Part shown: in pieces, positions 27,910 to 36,577 of the stretch
How the letters are laid out: each line of letters opens with the position of its first letter
Position numbering within the stretch: position 1 is the stretch's first letter
DNA from: Aquirufa antheringensis
GTDB lineage: Bacteria; Bacteroidota; Bacteroidia; Cytophagales; Spirosomataceae
Length of the DNA: 64,000 nt
Direction of reading: 5' to 3'
Assembly (NCBI RefSeq): GCF_004307425.1
Contig: NZ_SEWZ01000001.1
Span: forward strand, 373,662 to 437,661
Translations under genes and position numbers: made by a program
The notes under the pieces: model-generated
What the model was told of the DNA's origin: nothing
Seen by the model: only the letters and a program-made list of their open reading frames with translations
Database searches by the model: none

Positions 27910-27962
27910 CCGTCCGGACCGCCAACTAAGAGAAAAGCTTCAAAGAAATTTGAGGCTTTTTT
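27910..27962. repeat. island attachment site, distal copy (att)
   Basis: A 53-bp perfect copy of 22306-22358. It contains only the last 15 bases of tRNA-Asp and its terminator, so it is not a second tRNA gene. It now sits at the 3' end of the radical SAM gene and could act as its neighbour's terminator only on the plus strand. Confidence 0.92.
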
Positions 27963-27977
27963 GTTTTCAGCCCGGTG

Positions 27978-30149
27978 CTATATTACTAATAGCCCCATCT
28001 CCCTTAACTCTTCTGCGATTTCTCCCTGCCAGAAGTTTTCGAAATCACCTAAGCCTGCCTTTGAAAATGCCGCTTGGAATTCAGCAAAGATTCCTGTTTT
28101 TTCAGCGCCCAAGGATAAGTTGGGCAATTCATCCATAAGCCAGGCACCCAGTTTTCCAGAAACCTCTAATTCAACTTCTTCTTTCCCTAAACTGAATAAT
28201 AGGTATTTTTTAGTCTTCGTAGGAACTGGTCCGAGCCAACAAATTTTTGAGGTGGGTTTAGGCATCGATTCTGCCGAAGGTGCTAGAATGCGCTTAATAT
28301 AGTTTTTAGGAATTTGCGTGCGGGGAATTTTGAATTCAAACCATTCCTGCAACGGCATATCTAATCCAATTCCATGCATATAATTGAACAAGGATTTCTT
28401 TAGGCCTTCACTAAACAAGGCATGGTCAGTTCCCGTTGGATCCGCATGCTCTAAATCGTTATTCGCGAAGGTACCTGGTTCAGGATTCAGAATTTGAATT
28501 TGGTAAGCAGCTGGATTTAGACCTACTGGACTGTGAGCCGTAAGTGCAAATTGATGCCAAAATCCCGAATGCATCACCCCATTCTCCACTAGCTGTCTTA
28601 CTACTTCCAGTGAATCTACGGTCTCTTGTGCGGTTTGGGTAGGAAATCCATACATCAAATAGGCGTGTACTAAAATGCCGGCTTGTGTAAAATGATCCGC
28701 TACTTGCGCCACTTGGGCTACCGTTACGCCTTTATCAATTAGTTCCAGCAATCGATCCGAGGCCACTTCCAAACCACCAGAAACAGCGATACAGCCCGAT
28801 CGAACGAGTAATTGGCATAAATCTTTGGTAAAACTCTTCTCAAAACGGATATTCGTCCACCAAACAACGGTCAAATCTCTACGAATAATTTCGAGCGCCA
28901 CATCGCGCATCAAGGCAGGCGGCGCGGCTTCATCCACAAAATGAAAACCATTATTTCCCGTTTGCTGAATCATTGCCTCAATGCGATCGACCAGCATAGG
29001 GGCAGTCGTAGCCTCGTAATCTTTAATATAAGATAAAGAAATGTCGCAAAACGTACATTTGCCCCAATAACAACCGTGCGCAAGAGTCATTTTATTCCAT
29101 CTTCCATCGCTCCACAAACGATGCATCGGATTCGCAATCTCAATGACGGATAAATAGGAATCCAAGGCTAAATCCGAATAATCCGGAACACCCACATCCT
29201 TTTGCTTCACATCGGAATCCTTCGACCCATTCAGGTAGGTAACGGTTCCATCGATGCAACAAAACGTGCGTTTCAGATCTTTCAATTCGCGTGTACCTTT
29301 TAAATGCTTCAAAAGATTCATCAAAGGCGTTTCCCCGTCATCCAGCGTGATAAAGTCCACAAATTCAAACACGCGCGGCTCTTGTAAAGAGCGTAATTCC
29401 GTATTCGCATAACCTCCACCAAAGGCTACTTTGATGGCAGGATGGTGTTTTTTAATCCACTGTCCACAACGCAAAGCACTATATAAATTACCTGGGAATG
29501 GCGCGGTAATGGCGACTAGATCGGGATTTTCGGCCTCGATTTTGGCCTTTAATATATCTATTAGTAATTCATCGATGTAGGTCAGTGGGGCATTCAATGC
29601 TTGGTTTAACTCTTGAAAACTCGAGGCAGACCTGCCCAGGCGTTCTGCGTAGCGACTAAACCCAAAATGCGGATCGACCGCATCAATAATTAAATCAGAA
29701 ATATCTTCTAAGTAGAGCGTCGCTAAATGCCGCGCTTTATCCCGCACCCCCATACTCCCAAAGGCCCATTCTAGATCTGATACTTGCTGAAAACGAGACG
29801 CTTCCGGCAAGTAGTTTTGCTCCGCAATGACATGCGCAAGGGTGGGGTTTTTATCGTGTAAAAAGGAAATAACTGGGTCAATCGTGCGAATGTAGGACTG
29901 TTTCAGTCGAAGCATACGCTGCCCATTTTCATTCCCTTTTTTGCCTGAATTTTCAATGTGCGCAAATAAGTTCTGTAGTCCGTTAGCGGAAAAAAGCTGG
30001 AGAATGACTTCCAGCCCTAAGTCAGCCTGATAAGAGGCCAAACCTTTGGTATTCAAAAAACCTTTCAAATAAGCCGTCGCAGGGTAGGGCGTATTCAACT
30101 GGGTAAAAGGAGGGGTAATGAAAAATACCTTGGGGTCTTTTGTGCTCAT
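27978..30149 (-). CDS. B12-binding-type radical SAM protein
   Basis: A 723-residue cytoplasmic protein. The N-terminal half starts VFFITPPFTQLNTPYPATAYLKGFL and contains DLVAITAPFPGNL and VAFGGGYANTELR, as in cobalamin-binding-like domains of this superfamily. The radical SAM cluster motif is GCYWGKCTFCDI near residue 360 (CxxxxCxxC spacing), followed by GFHFVDEAAPP and GLEVASDRLLELIDKG. Members of this family are often annotated only by domain; the substrate is unknown. The first Met of the longest frame is at 30158, but MSTKDPK at 30149 fits better. Its 3' end abuts the island border. Confidence 0.85.
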   Translation of the reverse strand: MSTKDPKVFFITPPFTQLNTPYPATAYLKGFLNTKGLASYQADLGLEVILQLFSANGLQNLFAHIENSGKKGNENGQRMLRLKQSYIRTIDPVISFLHDKNPTLAHVIAEQNYLPEASRFQQVSDLEWAFGSMGVRDKARHLATLYLEDISDLIIDAVDPHFGFSRYAERLGRSASSFQELNQALNAPLTYIDELLIDILKAKIEAENPDLVAITAPFPGNLYSALRCGQWIKKHHPAIKVAFGGGYANTELRSLQEPRVFEFVDFITLDDGETPLMNLLKHLKGTRELKDLKRTFCCIDGTVTYLNGSKDSDVKQKDVGVPDYSDLALDSYLSVIEIANPMHRLWSDGRWNKMTLAHGCYWGKCTFCDISLSYIKDYEATTAPMLVDRIEAMIQQTGNNGFHFVDEAAPPALMRDVALEIIRRDLTVVWWTNIRFEKSFTKDLCQLLVRSGCIAVSGGLEVASDRLLELIDKGVTVAQVAQVADHFTQAGILVHAYLMYGFPTQTAQETVDSLEVVRQLVENGVMHSGFWHQFALTAHSPVGLNPAAYQIQILNPEPGTFANNDLEHADPTGTDHALFSEGLKKSLFNYMHGIGLDMPLQEWFEFKIPRTQIPKNYIKRILAPSAESMPKPTSKICWLGPVPTKTKKYLLFSLGKEEVELEVSGKLGAWLMDELPNLSLGAEKTGIFAEFQAAFSKAGLGDFENFWQGEIAEELREMGLLVI

Positions 30150-30174
30150 CTGCCTCAAAAGTACTTCAAATGCA

Positions 30175-30204
30175 CTAAAAAGAAAAGGCTATCTATTGAT
30201 AGCC
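30175..30204 (-). terminator. terminator of the 35-residue gene
   Basis: Read on the minus strand: GGCTATC, loop AATA, GATAGCC, then a T-rich tail. The TAG stop of the small gene spans the last loop base region and first stem bases. Confidence 0.7.
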
Positions 30205-30300
30205 TGCTTTCTTCTTTTCTCTTTTTTCTTCTTTTTTCTCCTTCGGAGTTTTCACGGCTTCTTTCTTTGCCGCCTTTTGGGAATTCATGCCTTTGGCCAT
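30193..30300 (-). CDS. 35-residue lysine-rich peptide
   Basis: A short frame starting MAKGMNSQKA and ending KKKAGYQ; about 40 percent of residues are lysine and about 17 percent glutamate, with no hydrophobic segment. It resembles small conserved Lys-rich proteins seen in many proteobacteria and Bacteroidota that begin MA(K/R)G, though I cannot name a family. Support: sensible composition, an isolated position between two genes on the same strand, and a hairpin terminator overlapping its stop. It could bind nucleic acid or be ribosome-associated; that is inference. Confidence 0.55.
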   Translation of the reverse strand: MAKGMNSQKAAKKEAVKTPKEKKEEKREKKKAGYQ

Positions 30301-30333
30301 CTTTTTGGGGTTTAGGCTGGCAAGGTCGGGAAT

Positions 30334-31041
30334 TTATTTGAAATGTGGAATACCTAACCACTCTTTTATCACCTGAGCCGTTAACTCAAAGTCCTTATCC
30401 AGCATCAAATCATGCGAGCCTCCCTCGATGATTTCTAGCTTTGCGTTGTAGTGTTTTGAGGTTTGTTCAAATTCCTTTACTGTAATCAATCCATCAGCTG
30501 AACCTCCCACCACTAGTATGGGAACGGAGCTTTGATGAAAGACCGGAATAAATAAGCCCAAATAAGCAAGGAACGATTCCGCGCACATAAAAGAGGCGAA
30601 ATGAGAAGTTCCATTGAACATTAATTGCGGATACTTTTTGAATCCGCCAAGCAAATTCAATTGAAGTAAATAGGGAATCAATCCTGGGTAGCGAAAGAGC
30701 GCTCGCAAGCTCGCGCGCAAAACGCCAGAAGGAGGAACCGAAGACATCAAAATAGCCTTTTTACACCTCCCCGTTTTAAGAAAGCGTTGTAGAATCATAC
30801 CGCCCATGGAATGACCGATGATGATGGGAGGCTGCTCTAGTTTTGCAACGACTTGGTATAGGGACTGAACATAATCGCCTAAAGTATATGAAATACGCCG
30901 AGAGCTGCCTGGCGTTTCGTGCCCAGGTAGATTCAGTGCGATGCATTCGTAACCTAGTTCTTGGAAATAGGGGACGAAATTCTCTTCCCAGCACCAGGCG
31001 CCGTGACTCATACCGTGAACAAAAACGATCGTTTCTTTCAT
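30334..31041 (-). CDS. alpha/beta hydrolase
   Basis: A 235-residue cytoplasmic hydrolase: oxyanion segment FVHGMSHGAWCW at residues 7-18, nucleophile elbow IIGHSMGG near residue 95, probable acid in GGSADGLI near residue 183 and histidine in EGGSHDLML near residue 211. The pattern fits the MhpC/salicylate-esterase-like group. The start overlaps the end of the flavin monooxygenase gene by four bases (ATGA), so the two are co-translated and probably act in sequence. Confidence 0.85.
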   Translation of the reverse strand: MKETIVFVHGMSHGAWCWEENFVPYFQELGYECIALNLPGHETPGSSRRISYTLGDYVQSLYQVVAKLEQPPIIIGHSMGGMILQRFLKTGRCKKAILMSSVPPSGVLRASLRALFRYPGLIPYLLQLNLLGGFKKYPQLMFNGTSHFASFMCAESFLAYLGLFIPVFHQSSVPILVVGGSADGLITVKEFEQTSKHYNAKLEIIEGGSHDLMLDKDFELTAQVIKEWLGIPHFK

Positions 31042-32348
31042 GAAACCGGGGTTTTGCTCACATAGTTTTTAGGAAGATGCTTCTTGAGTTGTTTTATGAA
31101 CAAATGGAAATCCACCGTGATTGTGTGTCGCGGGGTTTTGATTTGATTGAGGTGGGGATGTGTGACCTCTCTTTGGCATAATTCAGCGATGTTTTCTGGT
31201 CTTTTCCAAAGTCCCTTAATCGCTCTCGCCGCAATTTTACTCTGCAATTCAGAACCTGGCCAAATACAACCAAGTGGCTGGAACATGCCCACGAAATACA
31301 GATTTTCGTATTTCTCGTGCAGCATTTTTAAATACAAAGGCACATCGCCTTCACTGTAATTCAGGAAGTCTTTTCTAAAGAAGGGATGTTCTAAAATATA
31401 GCCCGTACAGGCAATGATCGTATCAAATTCCTCCACAGATCCATCTTTGAAATGGACAATTTTGCCCTCAAAATGATCGATATCGGGTTTAGGAAACACT
31501 TTGCCATGCCTCACTTTATACAATAATTCCTCATTGATCGTGGGATGGGTAGCCGTGATACTGTGCTCTGGCTCAGGTAGTCCATAATTTTTATTGGATC
31601 CGGAGAATATTTTGACGGATAATTCAGACAAGAAAAATTTCAAATTGGTAGGTAACCAGGCTAAGCGCGAAGCGACTACATCGCTCGGTTTCCCAAACAA
31701 AAATTTGGGCACAATCCGGTACCCTCTTCTCCAGCTGATACTTGTCTTTTTGCTGACGCGACTCGTTTCTACGGCCACGTCGCAAGCTGAATTTCCCCCA
31801 CCAATCACTAAAATACGTTGATCGCGAAAAGGTTCTGCTTTTTTGAATTCGTGTGAATGCATGAATTTGCCACTGAATTCCCCAGGATATTGAGGCATTC
31901 TTGGTAGCCAATGGTGACCGTTGCAAACAACAAGGTGGGTAAATGTTTCTGTTTTTTCGGCGCCATTATGCTCCGTTTTTACCACCCAATTCTTCGCTTC
32001 GTCTAGTTCACAAGATTTCACTAACGTATTGAATTCAATGTGTGGATACAGATTGAAATGGGCGGCATAGCCTTGAAAATAACGTCTCAGTTGATCGTGA
32101 GAAGGATAGTCAGGCATTCCTTTTTCAAAGTCATCGAACGTAAAGTCCTCGTACTGCGATAAGGTTTTCGAACTAATGATGTGCGTCGTCTCGAAAACAC
32201 TGGAGTGTCCCGTTTTCTCATTGTAGACCCAATTACCGCCTACTTCCGTATTGAAATCATAACAGACAACCTCCAGGCCTTGATCTAACAGGTTTTTTAA
32301 GGCGGTGATTCCGGAAGGTCCGGCACCGATTACGCACACTTTTTGCAT
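31038..32348 (-). CDS. flavin-containing monooxygenase
   Basis: A 436-residue class B flavoprotein monooxygenase. FAD site VIGAGPSGITALKNL at residues 6-20, then EVGGNWVY; the family fingerprint FxGxxxHxxxF appears as FSGKFMHSHEF near residue 162; the NADPH site is VIGGGNSACDVAVE near residue 183; ACTGYILEHPFF near residue 320 is the ATG-like segment. Such enzymes oxygenate nitrogen, sulfur or carbonyl compounds. With an esterase-like hydrolase directly behind, a Baeyer-Villiger type ketone-to-ester-to-acid route is possible but not proven. Confidence 0.88.
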   Translation of the reverse strand: MQKVCVIGAGPSGITALKNLLDQGLEVVCYDFNTEVGGNWVYNEKTGHSSVFETTHIISSKTLSQYEDFTFDDFEKGMPDYPSHDQLRRYFQGYAAHFNLYPHIEFNTLVKSCELDEAKNWVVKTEHNGAEKTETFTHLVVCNGHHWLPRMPQYPGEFSGKFMHSHEFKKAEPFRDQRILVIGGGNSACDVAVETSRVSKKTSISWRRGYRIVPKFLFGKPSDVVASRLAWLPTNLKFFLSELSVKIFSGSNKNYGLPEPEHSITATHPTINEELLYKVRHGKVFPKPDIDHFEGKIVHFKDGSVEEFDTIIACTGYILEHPFFRKDFLNYSEGDVPLYLKMLHEKYENLYFVGMFQPLGCIWPGSELQSKIAARAIKGLWKRPENIAELCQREVTHPHLNQIKTPRHTITVDFHLFIKQLKKHLPKNYVSKTPVS

Positions 32349-32384
32349 GGTTTAGAGAGTCTTTTTTCAAATATAGTAAAAAGA

Positions 32385-33242
32385 CTATTTAATCTTCCTT
32401 TCGTATAAGTATCTAATACTTTTGCTGATCATGGCAGGTATCACAGAGGCATGACCTTCATCATCAAAAAGAACAAGTTTAATTTCCATATCAGGATAAT
32501 GACTCTTGAATAAAGTCGCTATATTTTTCATGTTTTGTATTCCTTCCTCGTCCTCCAGTTGACCATAGGATAAAAATACTTTGACAGGTAGACTCTTGTG
32601 TTTAGATGCAAATTCCTTTTCTGCTAATAGGATATCATTTTTATTCCAATCGACAAAAGAAGGGCTATTGATAGCATAATGGTCAAAAAGTTCGGGCGAA
32701 TGGAAAAGGACATTCGCGGTGAAGAGGCCCCCAAGTGAATGGCCAGAAAGTCCTCGATGTCCGTTTGTAGCGTACTTTTTTTCAATAAAAGGGATTATTT
32801 CATTTTTGATCACATTCAAAAATCGCTTCCCATCGCCTGATTTTAATCCAGGTGCAGGTATGCCCTCCATGATCGAAGTTGTGCTGTCATAGGTGGGGAA
32901 TTTTGTGAATGTTAATTCTGACCATCGCTTCGTAAACCAATCCTTATTCGTTACGGCTGTGCCTTCTATGGTTACCAAAATAAGATCGTCAATCTCTTCG
33001 AAAAATTTCAATGTTTTGTGCGTTCCATGTGCAATTTCAGAGGCATAGTAACCGTCTAGCATGTAAAGCACTGGGTATTTTTTCTTTACATTGTACTCTT
33101 TTGGTAAAGAAACTCCCAATCGATAGGTTGTTTTATTAATCGTCGAATAGAGTTTGTAGGAAACGGCGTGGTAATTAATGAGTGGTTTTTGAGCGAAGGC
33201 TATTGAACTGATGATGCAACATACTAGGGTGAAAAAACGCAT
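32385..33242 (-). CDS. secreted esterase of the esterase-D/Fes-like family
   Basis: The 285-residue product has a signal peptide (MRFFTLVCCIISSIAFAQ) and an alpha/beta hydrolase domain of the 'putative esterase' family: YPVLYMLDGYYASEIA, the nucleophile elbow RGLSGHSLGGLFTANVL near residue 157, and a late EGHASVIP with the catalytic histidine. Relatives cleave siderophore esters or acyl esters in the periplasm. The start at 33242 is chosen over 33284 because it gives a clean signal peptide. It seems to be a single-gene unit. Confidence 0.82.
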   Translation of the reverse strand: MRFFTLVCCIISSIAFAQKPLINYHAVSYKLYSTINKTTYRLGVSLPKEYNVKKKYPVLYMLDGYYASEIAHGTHKTLKFFEEIDDLILVTIEGTAVTNKDWFTKRWSELTFTKFPTYDSTTSIMEGIPAPGLKSGDGKRFLNVIKNEIIPFIEKKYATNGHRGLSGHSLGGLFTANVLFHSPELFDHYAINSPSFVDWNKNDILLAEKEFASKHKSLPVKVFLSYGQLEDEEGIQNMKNIATLFKSHYPDMEIKLVLFDDEGHASVIPAMISKSIRYLYERKIK

Positions 33243-33368
33243 GATTTTTTGTTTAAAATTCGGATTATAAATCGAATAACACAAGTTCGTCTGAGACTCC
33301 TACTGGTTTTCTACTTACTGTAGTGGCCGCAAGTTTAAAGTCTTATACTTACATATGAAACAAAAGCA

Positions 33369-34256
33369 TCAAAGACTACTCGAAACTAGAGTTGATTTTT
33401 TACTTTCCACAAGCACTCCCGTTATTATTTTTTCAACCGTAGGAATACCTGAGCTATTTTCTGATACCACAATTAATTCATACGTTCCTGCAGCTAAAAA
33501 GGAGAATTGGAAGTTTCCTGTTAAATCTACCTTAGTACTTGTGGTGGCCCCAGGGAATCGTACATTTTCTCCTGAGGGTTCGTTACTCTCGCTAGTTGTG
33601 TATTTATCTTTTTCATACACATAGACTACATACTTGCTTGTATTAAGTAAATTTGAAATAGTCCCTTTTATCTCTCCGGCTTGATTATTTACAATAATTT
33701 TAATGGTAGGATTCAAGATGTAGGTACTTCCTGAGCCAGTCAAAATAATTGATTTTCTAAGATCAAAATCTGAGGTAACAGAGACTGTTCCATTAATAGG
33801 TACGGTAAAATTGCCTATCGCTTTATAGCCTGATTGGGAGCCACTTGGAACATATAATGGTTTCTTTTCACCAGTGGTTAATTCGACATAACATCCTGGA
33901 TTTGTTGGGGTATTTGCTCCTCTAGTGGGAGCATCTAATTTAAAGCGAAGTCCTGTGTAGATTCCAGAGCTTAAACTATATTCGCCTAATAAAGAAGACT
34001 TTCCATTTTGCAAATCAAGTAAATTAACAATTTGTGGAGTAGTAAATTCGGAAGCAGTTGTCCAGTTGCCGGCGCTGTTTTGGTATTCTAATCCTGTAAA
34101 GGTGACATAAACTGCTTTCACATTACTAGCATCAATGGGGGAGTCGGTAACACTTAAAGCTAATTTTCCTGTGCCAGAGGATGTATCCTCTTTTTGGCAA
34201 GAAAAAACCAGAGCAGCAATAAAAAGGTACAAGGTGATAGTTGTTATACGTTTCAT
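33369..34256 (-). CDS. DUF4382 lipoprotein
   Basis: A 295-residue lipoprotein (signal MKRITTITLYLFIAALVFSCQKE, lipobox cysteine near residue 20) with the DUF4382 domain: GKLALSVTDSPIDASNVKAVYVTFTGLE, then TPQIVNLLDLQNGKSSLLGEYSLSSGIYTGLRF. The last ~90 residues form a second, carboxypeptidase-regulatory-like beta domain (IKGTISNLLNTSKYVVYVYE, later FQFSFLAAGTYELIVV). Function unknown; such proteins sit at the outer surface in Bacteroidota. Its upstream region carries the paired inverted-repeat and CCAAAT elements described separately. Confidence 0.8.
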   Translation of the reverse strand: MKRITTITLYLFIAALVFSCQKEDTSSGTGKLALSVTDSPIDASNVKAVYVTFTGLEYQNSAGNWTTASEFTTPQIVNLLDLQNGKSSLLGEYSLSSGIYTGLRFKLDAPTRGANTPTNPGCYVELTTGEKKPLYVPSGSQSGYKAIGNFTVPINGTVSVTSDFDLRKSIILTGSGSTYILNPTIKIIVNNQAGEIKGTISNLLNTSKYVVYVYEKDKYTTSESNEPSGENVRFPGATTSTKVDLTGNFQFSFLAAGTYELIVVSENSSGIPTVEKIITGVLVESKKSTLVSSSL

Positions 34257-34370
34257 GGCGTTGATTATTTGGTTTTTTACAAAACGAAAATGATTTTAAA
34301 AAAGTGCCATGCTAAGGTAAAATTTTTGAAATCGCTCCAAGTTAGGTCTTCCACTCTCTTAAAAAATAAA

Positions 34371-34396
34371 TGTTCCCAAATCCGCAAAAGGGAACA
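34371..34396. promoter_or_regulatory. 26-bp inverted-repeat element, copy 1
   Basis: TGTTCCC, twelve bases, GGGAACA. Twenty-five of 26 bases equal the copy at 42316-42341. It lies 115 bp from the DUF4382 start and 122 bp from the start at 34518. Confidence 0.6.
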
Positions 34397-34416
34397 AATG
34401 CATCCGCTGCAAAATT

Positions 34417-34446
34417 GTCCAAATGAGTCCAAATAGACTCAACAGG
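34417..34446. promoter_or_regulatory. three 10-bp CCAAAT-type units
   Basis: GTCCAAATGA, GTCCAAATAG and the weaker ACTCAACAGG follow one another in a 10-bp phase. A similar array occurs at 36924-36953. Confidence 0.5.
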
Positions 34447-34517
34447 TCTTCTGTTGGAATGGCAGATTTGGCCTGAATGAATTAAATCGTATATTGAGTG
34501 GTAATTGTTCTAAATCT

Positions 34518-35720
34518 ATGCCAGCATCGGTACCCATCAGTTTTCATGAAAAGAAGTGGTTAGTTAAAATCATCCAAGATGTGTATGGTATTCAGGTGAT
34601 CGATGCCTATTCCTGCCAAAAACTAAGCGAAGAACTAGAGCGAAAAGCTAAAATCTCTATTTCGTATAATACGTTGAGGAGGCTTTTTGGCATTATTAAG
34701 GGACCCACGAATGCCTCGCGATTTACGCTAGATAGCCTTTGTAAAGGAATGGGCTATGCTGATTTCACCTCTTTTCAGCAAGCAGTAAGTCAATTCGAAA
34801 AAGATTTTTTCAACGAAATGCTCATTTTGAATCGCTTGGGAAATCGAAAAGATGATCAAATTATCTTAGGGATAGTTCAGCAATTTCAAATGAAGACTTG
34901 GGATGAGGTATACCAGTTTAAATCGATTATTGACCTTTGTTTAGAAGTCAAAAATTTCGATTTATTGACCCAAATCTTCGAAATCCCATTTGACACGAAG
35001 AGTGAGGATGTGACTTGGCGACTCTACGTGTCCTTCCAATCGATATATGTGCAAAGTTGTCAAAATAACGAGGCAGTCATCAACTATGTTGCTGAATTAT
35101 TGAAGACGAATGAACTGGCTCAGCGAATTCTATTGCAGTTATTTGTGGAAGAGGATGGCTTACAAGGCTACTATGGTAAATGGCTTCTAGCGACTTCAGA
35201 GGATTTAGTGGAAGATATGCCGGTCTTTAAAAATCTGATGTTATGCCAGCTAGCCTTCGAGTTAAGGGATATCCCGGGTGCCCAGCATCACTTAGCGTTG
35301 AGTAAACAATTTTTTCAGGAAGGTATGCACCCTAATTTAAAAGGTCGAATTGCTGCCTGGGATTATATCTTGGAATCAAAATCGGAAACCGTTTTTCATT
35401 TCTATAAAGGATTGCAGGACTTCTCTTCTAAGCTTTCCCTTTTGGTCTTTTTCTATCGATTATTAGAAGTGTATCAGCAGGATATAAGCCAGTTTGATTT
35501 AATAGAGGACTTTGTCGTGGATGATTTGTTGATTAATTTTTCGTTTCCCGAGAAACACAATCTGAATAAATTGTATTTGTTAAAAGCCAGATACTTTATC
35601 CTGAAAGGCAATAAAGTGCAGGCTCGCGCAGCGATGAATCAAATCAACCTGCTCTATATTTACAGTTGTGATAAAGGCTGGGTAAATCAGCAGGTGGCCA
35701 TTATAGAAGCGGCATGTTAG
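34518..35720 (+). CDS. 400-residue protein with N-terminal HTH-like region, unknown
   Basis: I do not recognise a named family. Residues 1-90 look like a DNA-binding domain: KKWLVKIIQDVYGIQVIDAYSC and SISYNTLRRLFGIIKGP, with pattern similar to HTH segments in other Bacteroidota proteins. The remaining 300 residues are predicted to be almost all helical (many FxxxL and LxxLL patterns), like a TPR-type repeat region, without signal or membrane segment. The ATG at 34518 is preferred to a TTG at 34494. It overlaps the transporter gene behind it by seven bases and may regulate it. Confidence 0.55.
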   Translation: MPASVPISFHEKKWLVKIIQDVYGIQVIDAYSCQKLSEELERKAKISISYNTLRRLFGIIKGPTNASRFTLDSLCKGMGYADFTSFQQAVSQFEKDFFNEMLILNRLGNRKDDQIILGIVQQFQMKTWDEVYQFKSIIDLCLEVKNFDLLTQIFEIPFDTKSEDVTWRLYVSFQSIYVQSCQNNEAVINYVAELLKTNELAQRILLQLFVEEDGLQGYYGKWLLATSEDLVEDMPVFKNLMLCQLAFELRDIPGAQHHLALSKQFFQEGMHPNLKGRIAAWDYILESKSETVFHFYKGLQDFSSKLSLLVFFYRLLEVYQQDISQFDLIEDFVVDDLLINFSFPEKHNLNKLYLLKARYFILKGNKVQARAAMNQINLLYIYSCDKGWVNQQVAIIEAAC

Positions 35721-36577
35721 GTTTTTTGTATATACTATTAAGTTCTGCTTTTTATGGCTTTAGTAATGCCTATTGGAAAAAAGCGATTCAGGATGCCCCC
35801 TTTTTGCAAGTCATTTTTAGTAGAGGCTTGTATACCACTTCGTTTTTTGGTCTTTGTTATTTGGTGGATTATCAGTGGGGGATTTTCACCCCTTGGGTAG
35901 GTGAGCGACCGGTATTTACGACCTCGCAACTGGTGATGAGTATTGGTTTGTGCATTTTTAGTTCGTTTGGCCTGTATTTTTTTGTTCGCTCCATGAAATC
36001 TGAGGCTGTCTCACTGGTAGCGCCTGTTTCTTCGATTAATCTCTTTGGCTTGCTGACCGCGGTCTTATTTTTAGGGGAGTCTTGGGGATTTAGCTATTCG
36101 ATGGCAAGCCTCTTTGTCTTGGCAGGTCTATTTTTACTCTTCCAAAGTGATTGGCATTTTAGCTCGATAAGCTCTTTTATGAAGGCTTTAGGAGGCAGTA
36201 TTTTAGCTTCGTTTTTCTGGGGCGTATCCTATGCTTTATTTAAGTATCCTGTGGCTTGGCTCGGCGTAATCCCGTTTTCCTTTTTATTAGAATTGTGCGT
36301 GACCCTCTGTGTAGGAGTTTTTCTTCTTTTCCAAAAGCAAAAATGGCAGCAAATCCCTCAAACACCCATCCGAATGCTCGCCCTCTTCATTATTTTAGGA
36401 TCGATTTTTCTGAACATTGCCTACAAGACCGCAACGATTACACAAATCATCTTTGTCAGTAAATCACAACTCGTTTTAACCTTGATTTTTGGCCAAATCC
36501 TCTACCGCGAAAAAGTGAAGGCTTTACAATTACTGGGAATTGCTTTACTTATTTTGTCGATTTACTTGGTCATCTAA
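35714..36577 (+). CDS. EamA/DMT-superfamily transporter
   Basis: A 287-residue inner-membrane protein with about ten hydrophobic helices in two EamA halves; the first half ends near FLGESWGFSYSMASLFVLAGLFLLF and the second near QILYREKVKALQLLGIALLILSIYL, both showing the typical late E-x(4-6) helix pair. DMT carriers move small metabolites such as amino acids or nucleotides; the substrate is not readable. Coupled by a seven-base overlap to the preceding unknown gene; its stop overlaps the convergent 98-residue gene by four bases. Confidence 0.85.
   Translation: MLGFLYILLSSAFYGFSNAYWKKAIQDAPFLQVIFSRGLYTTSFFGLCYLVDYQWGIFTPWVGERPVFTTSQLVMSIGLCIFSSFGLYFFVRSMKSEAVSLVAPVSSINLFGLLTAVLFLGESWGFSYSMASLFVLAGLFLLFQSDWHFSSISSFMKALGGSILASFFWGVSYALFKYPVAWLGVIPFSFLLELCVTLCVGVFLLFQKQKWQQIPQTPIRMLALFIILGSIFLNIAYKTATITQIIFVSKSQLVLTLIFGQILYREKVKALQLLGIALLILSIYLVI

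Larger units (their letters stand above)
22306..27962. mobile_element. tRNA-Asp genomic island, no integrase found
   Basis: The element of about 5.6 kb lies between two 53-bp perfect direct repeats of the tRNA-Asp 3' end plus terminator. Its DNA is visibly richer in A and T than the flanks, and its genes are unlike the neighbours: a large surface protein, a secreted hydrolase and an HTH/Fic pair of the mobile-mystery A/B type. No recombinase, transposase or relaxase frame is seen, so it is either a remnant or moved by an enzyme supplied from elsewhere. A possible internal boundary at 26616-26652 suggests two stacked elements. Confidence 0.85.

Noticed and set aside
27903-27962. A second tRNA-Asp at the right island border
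   Set aside because: Only the last 15 bases of the tRNA are present; the acceptor 5' half, D arm and anticodon arm are missing.
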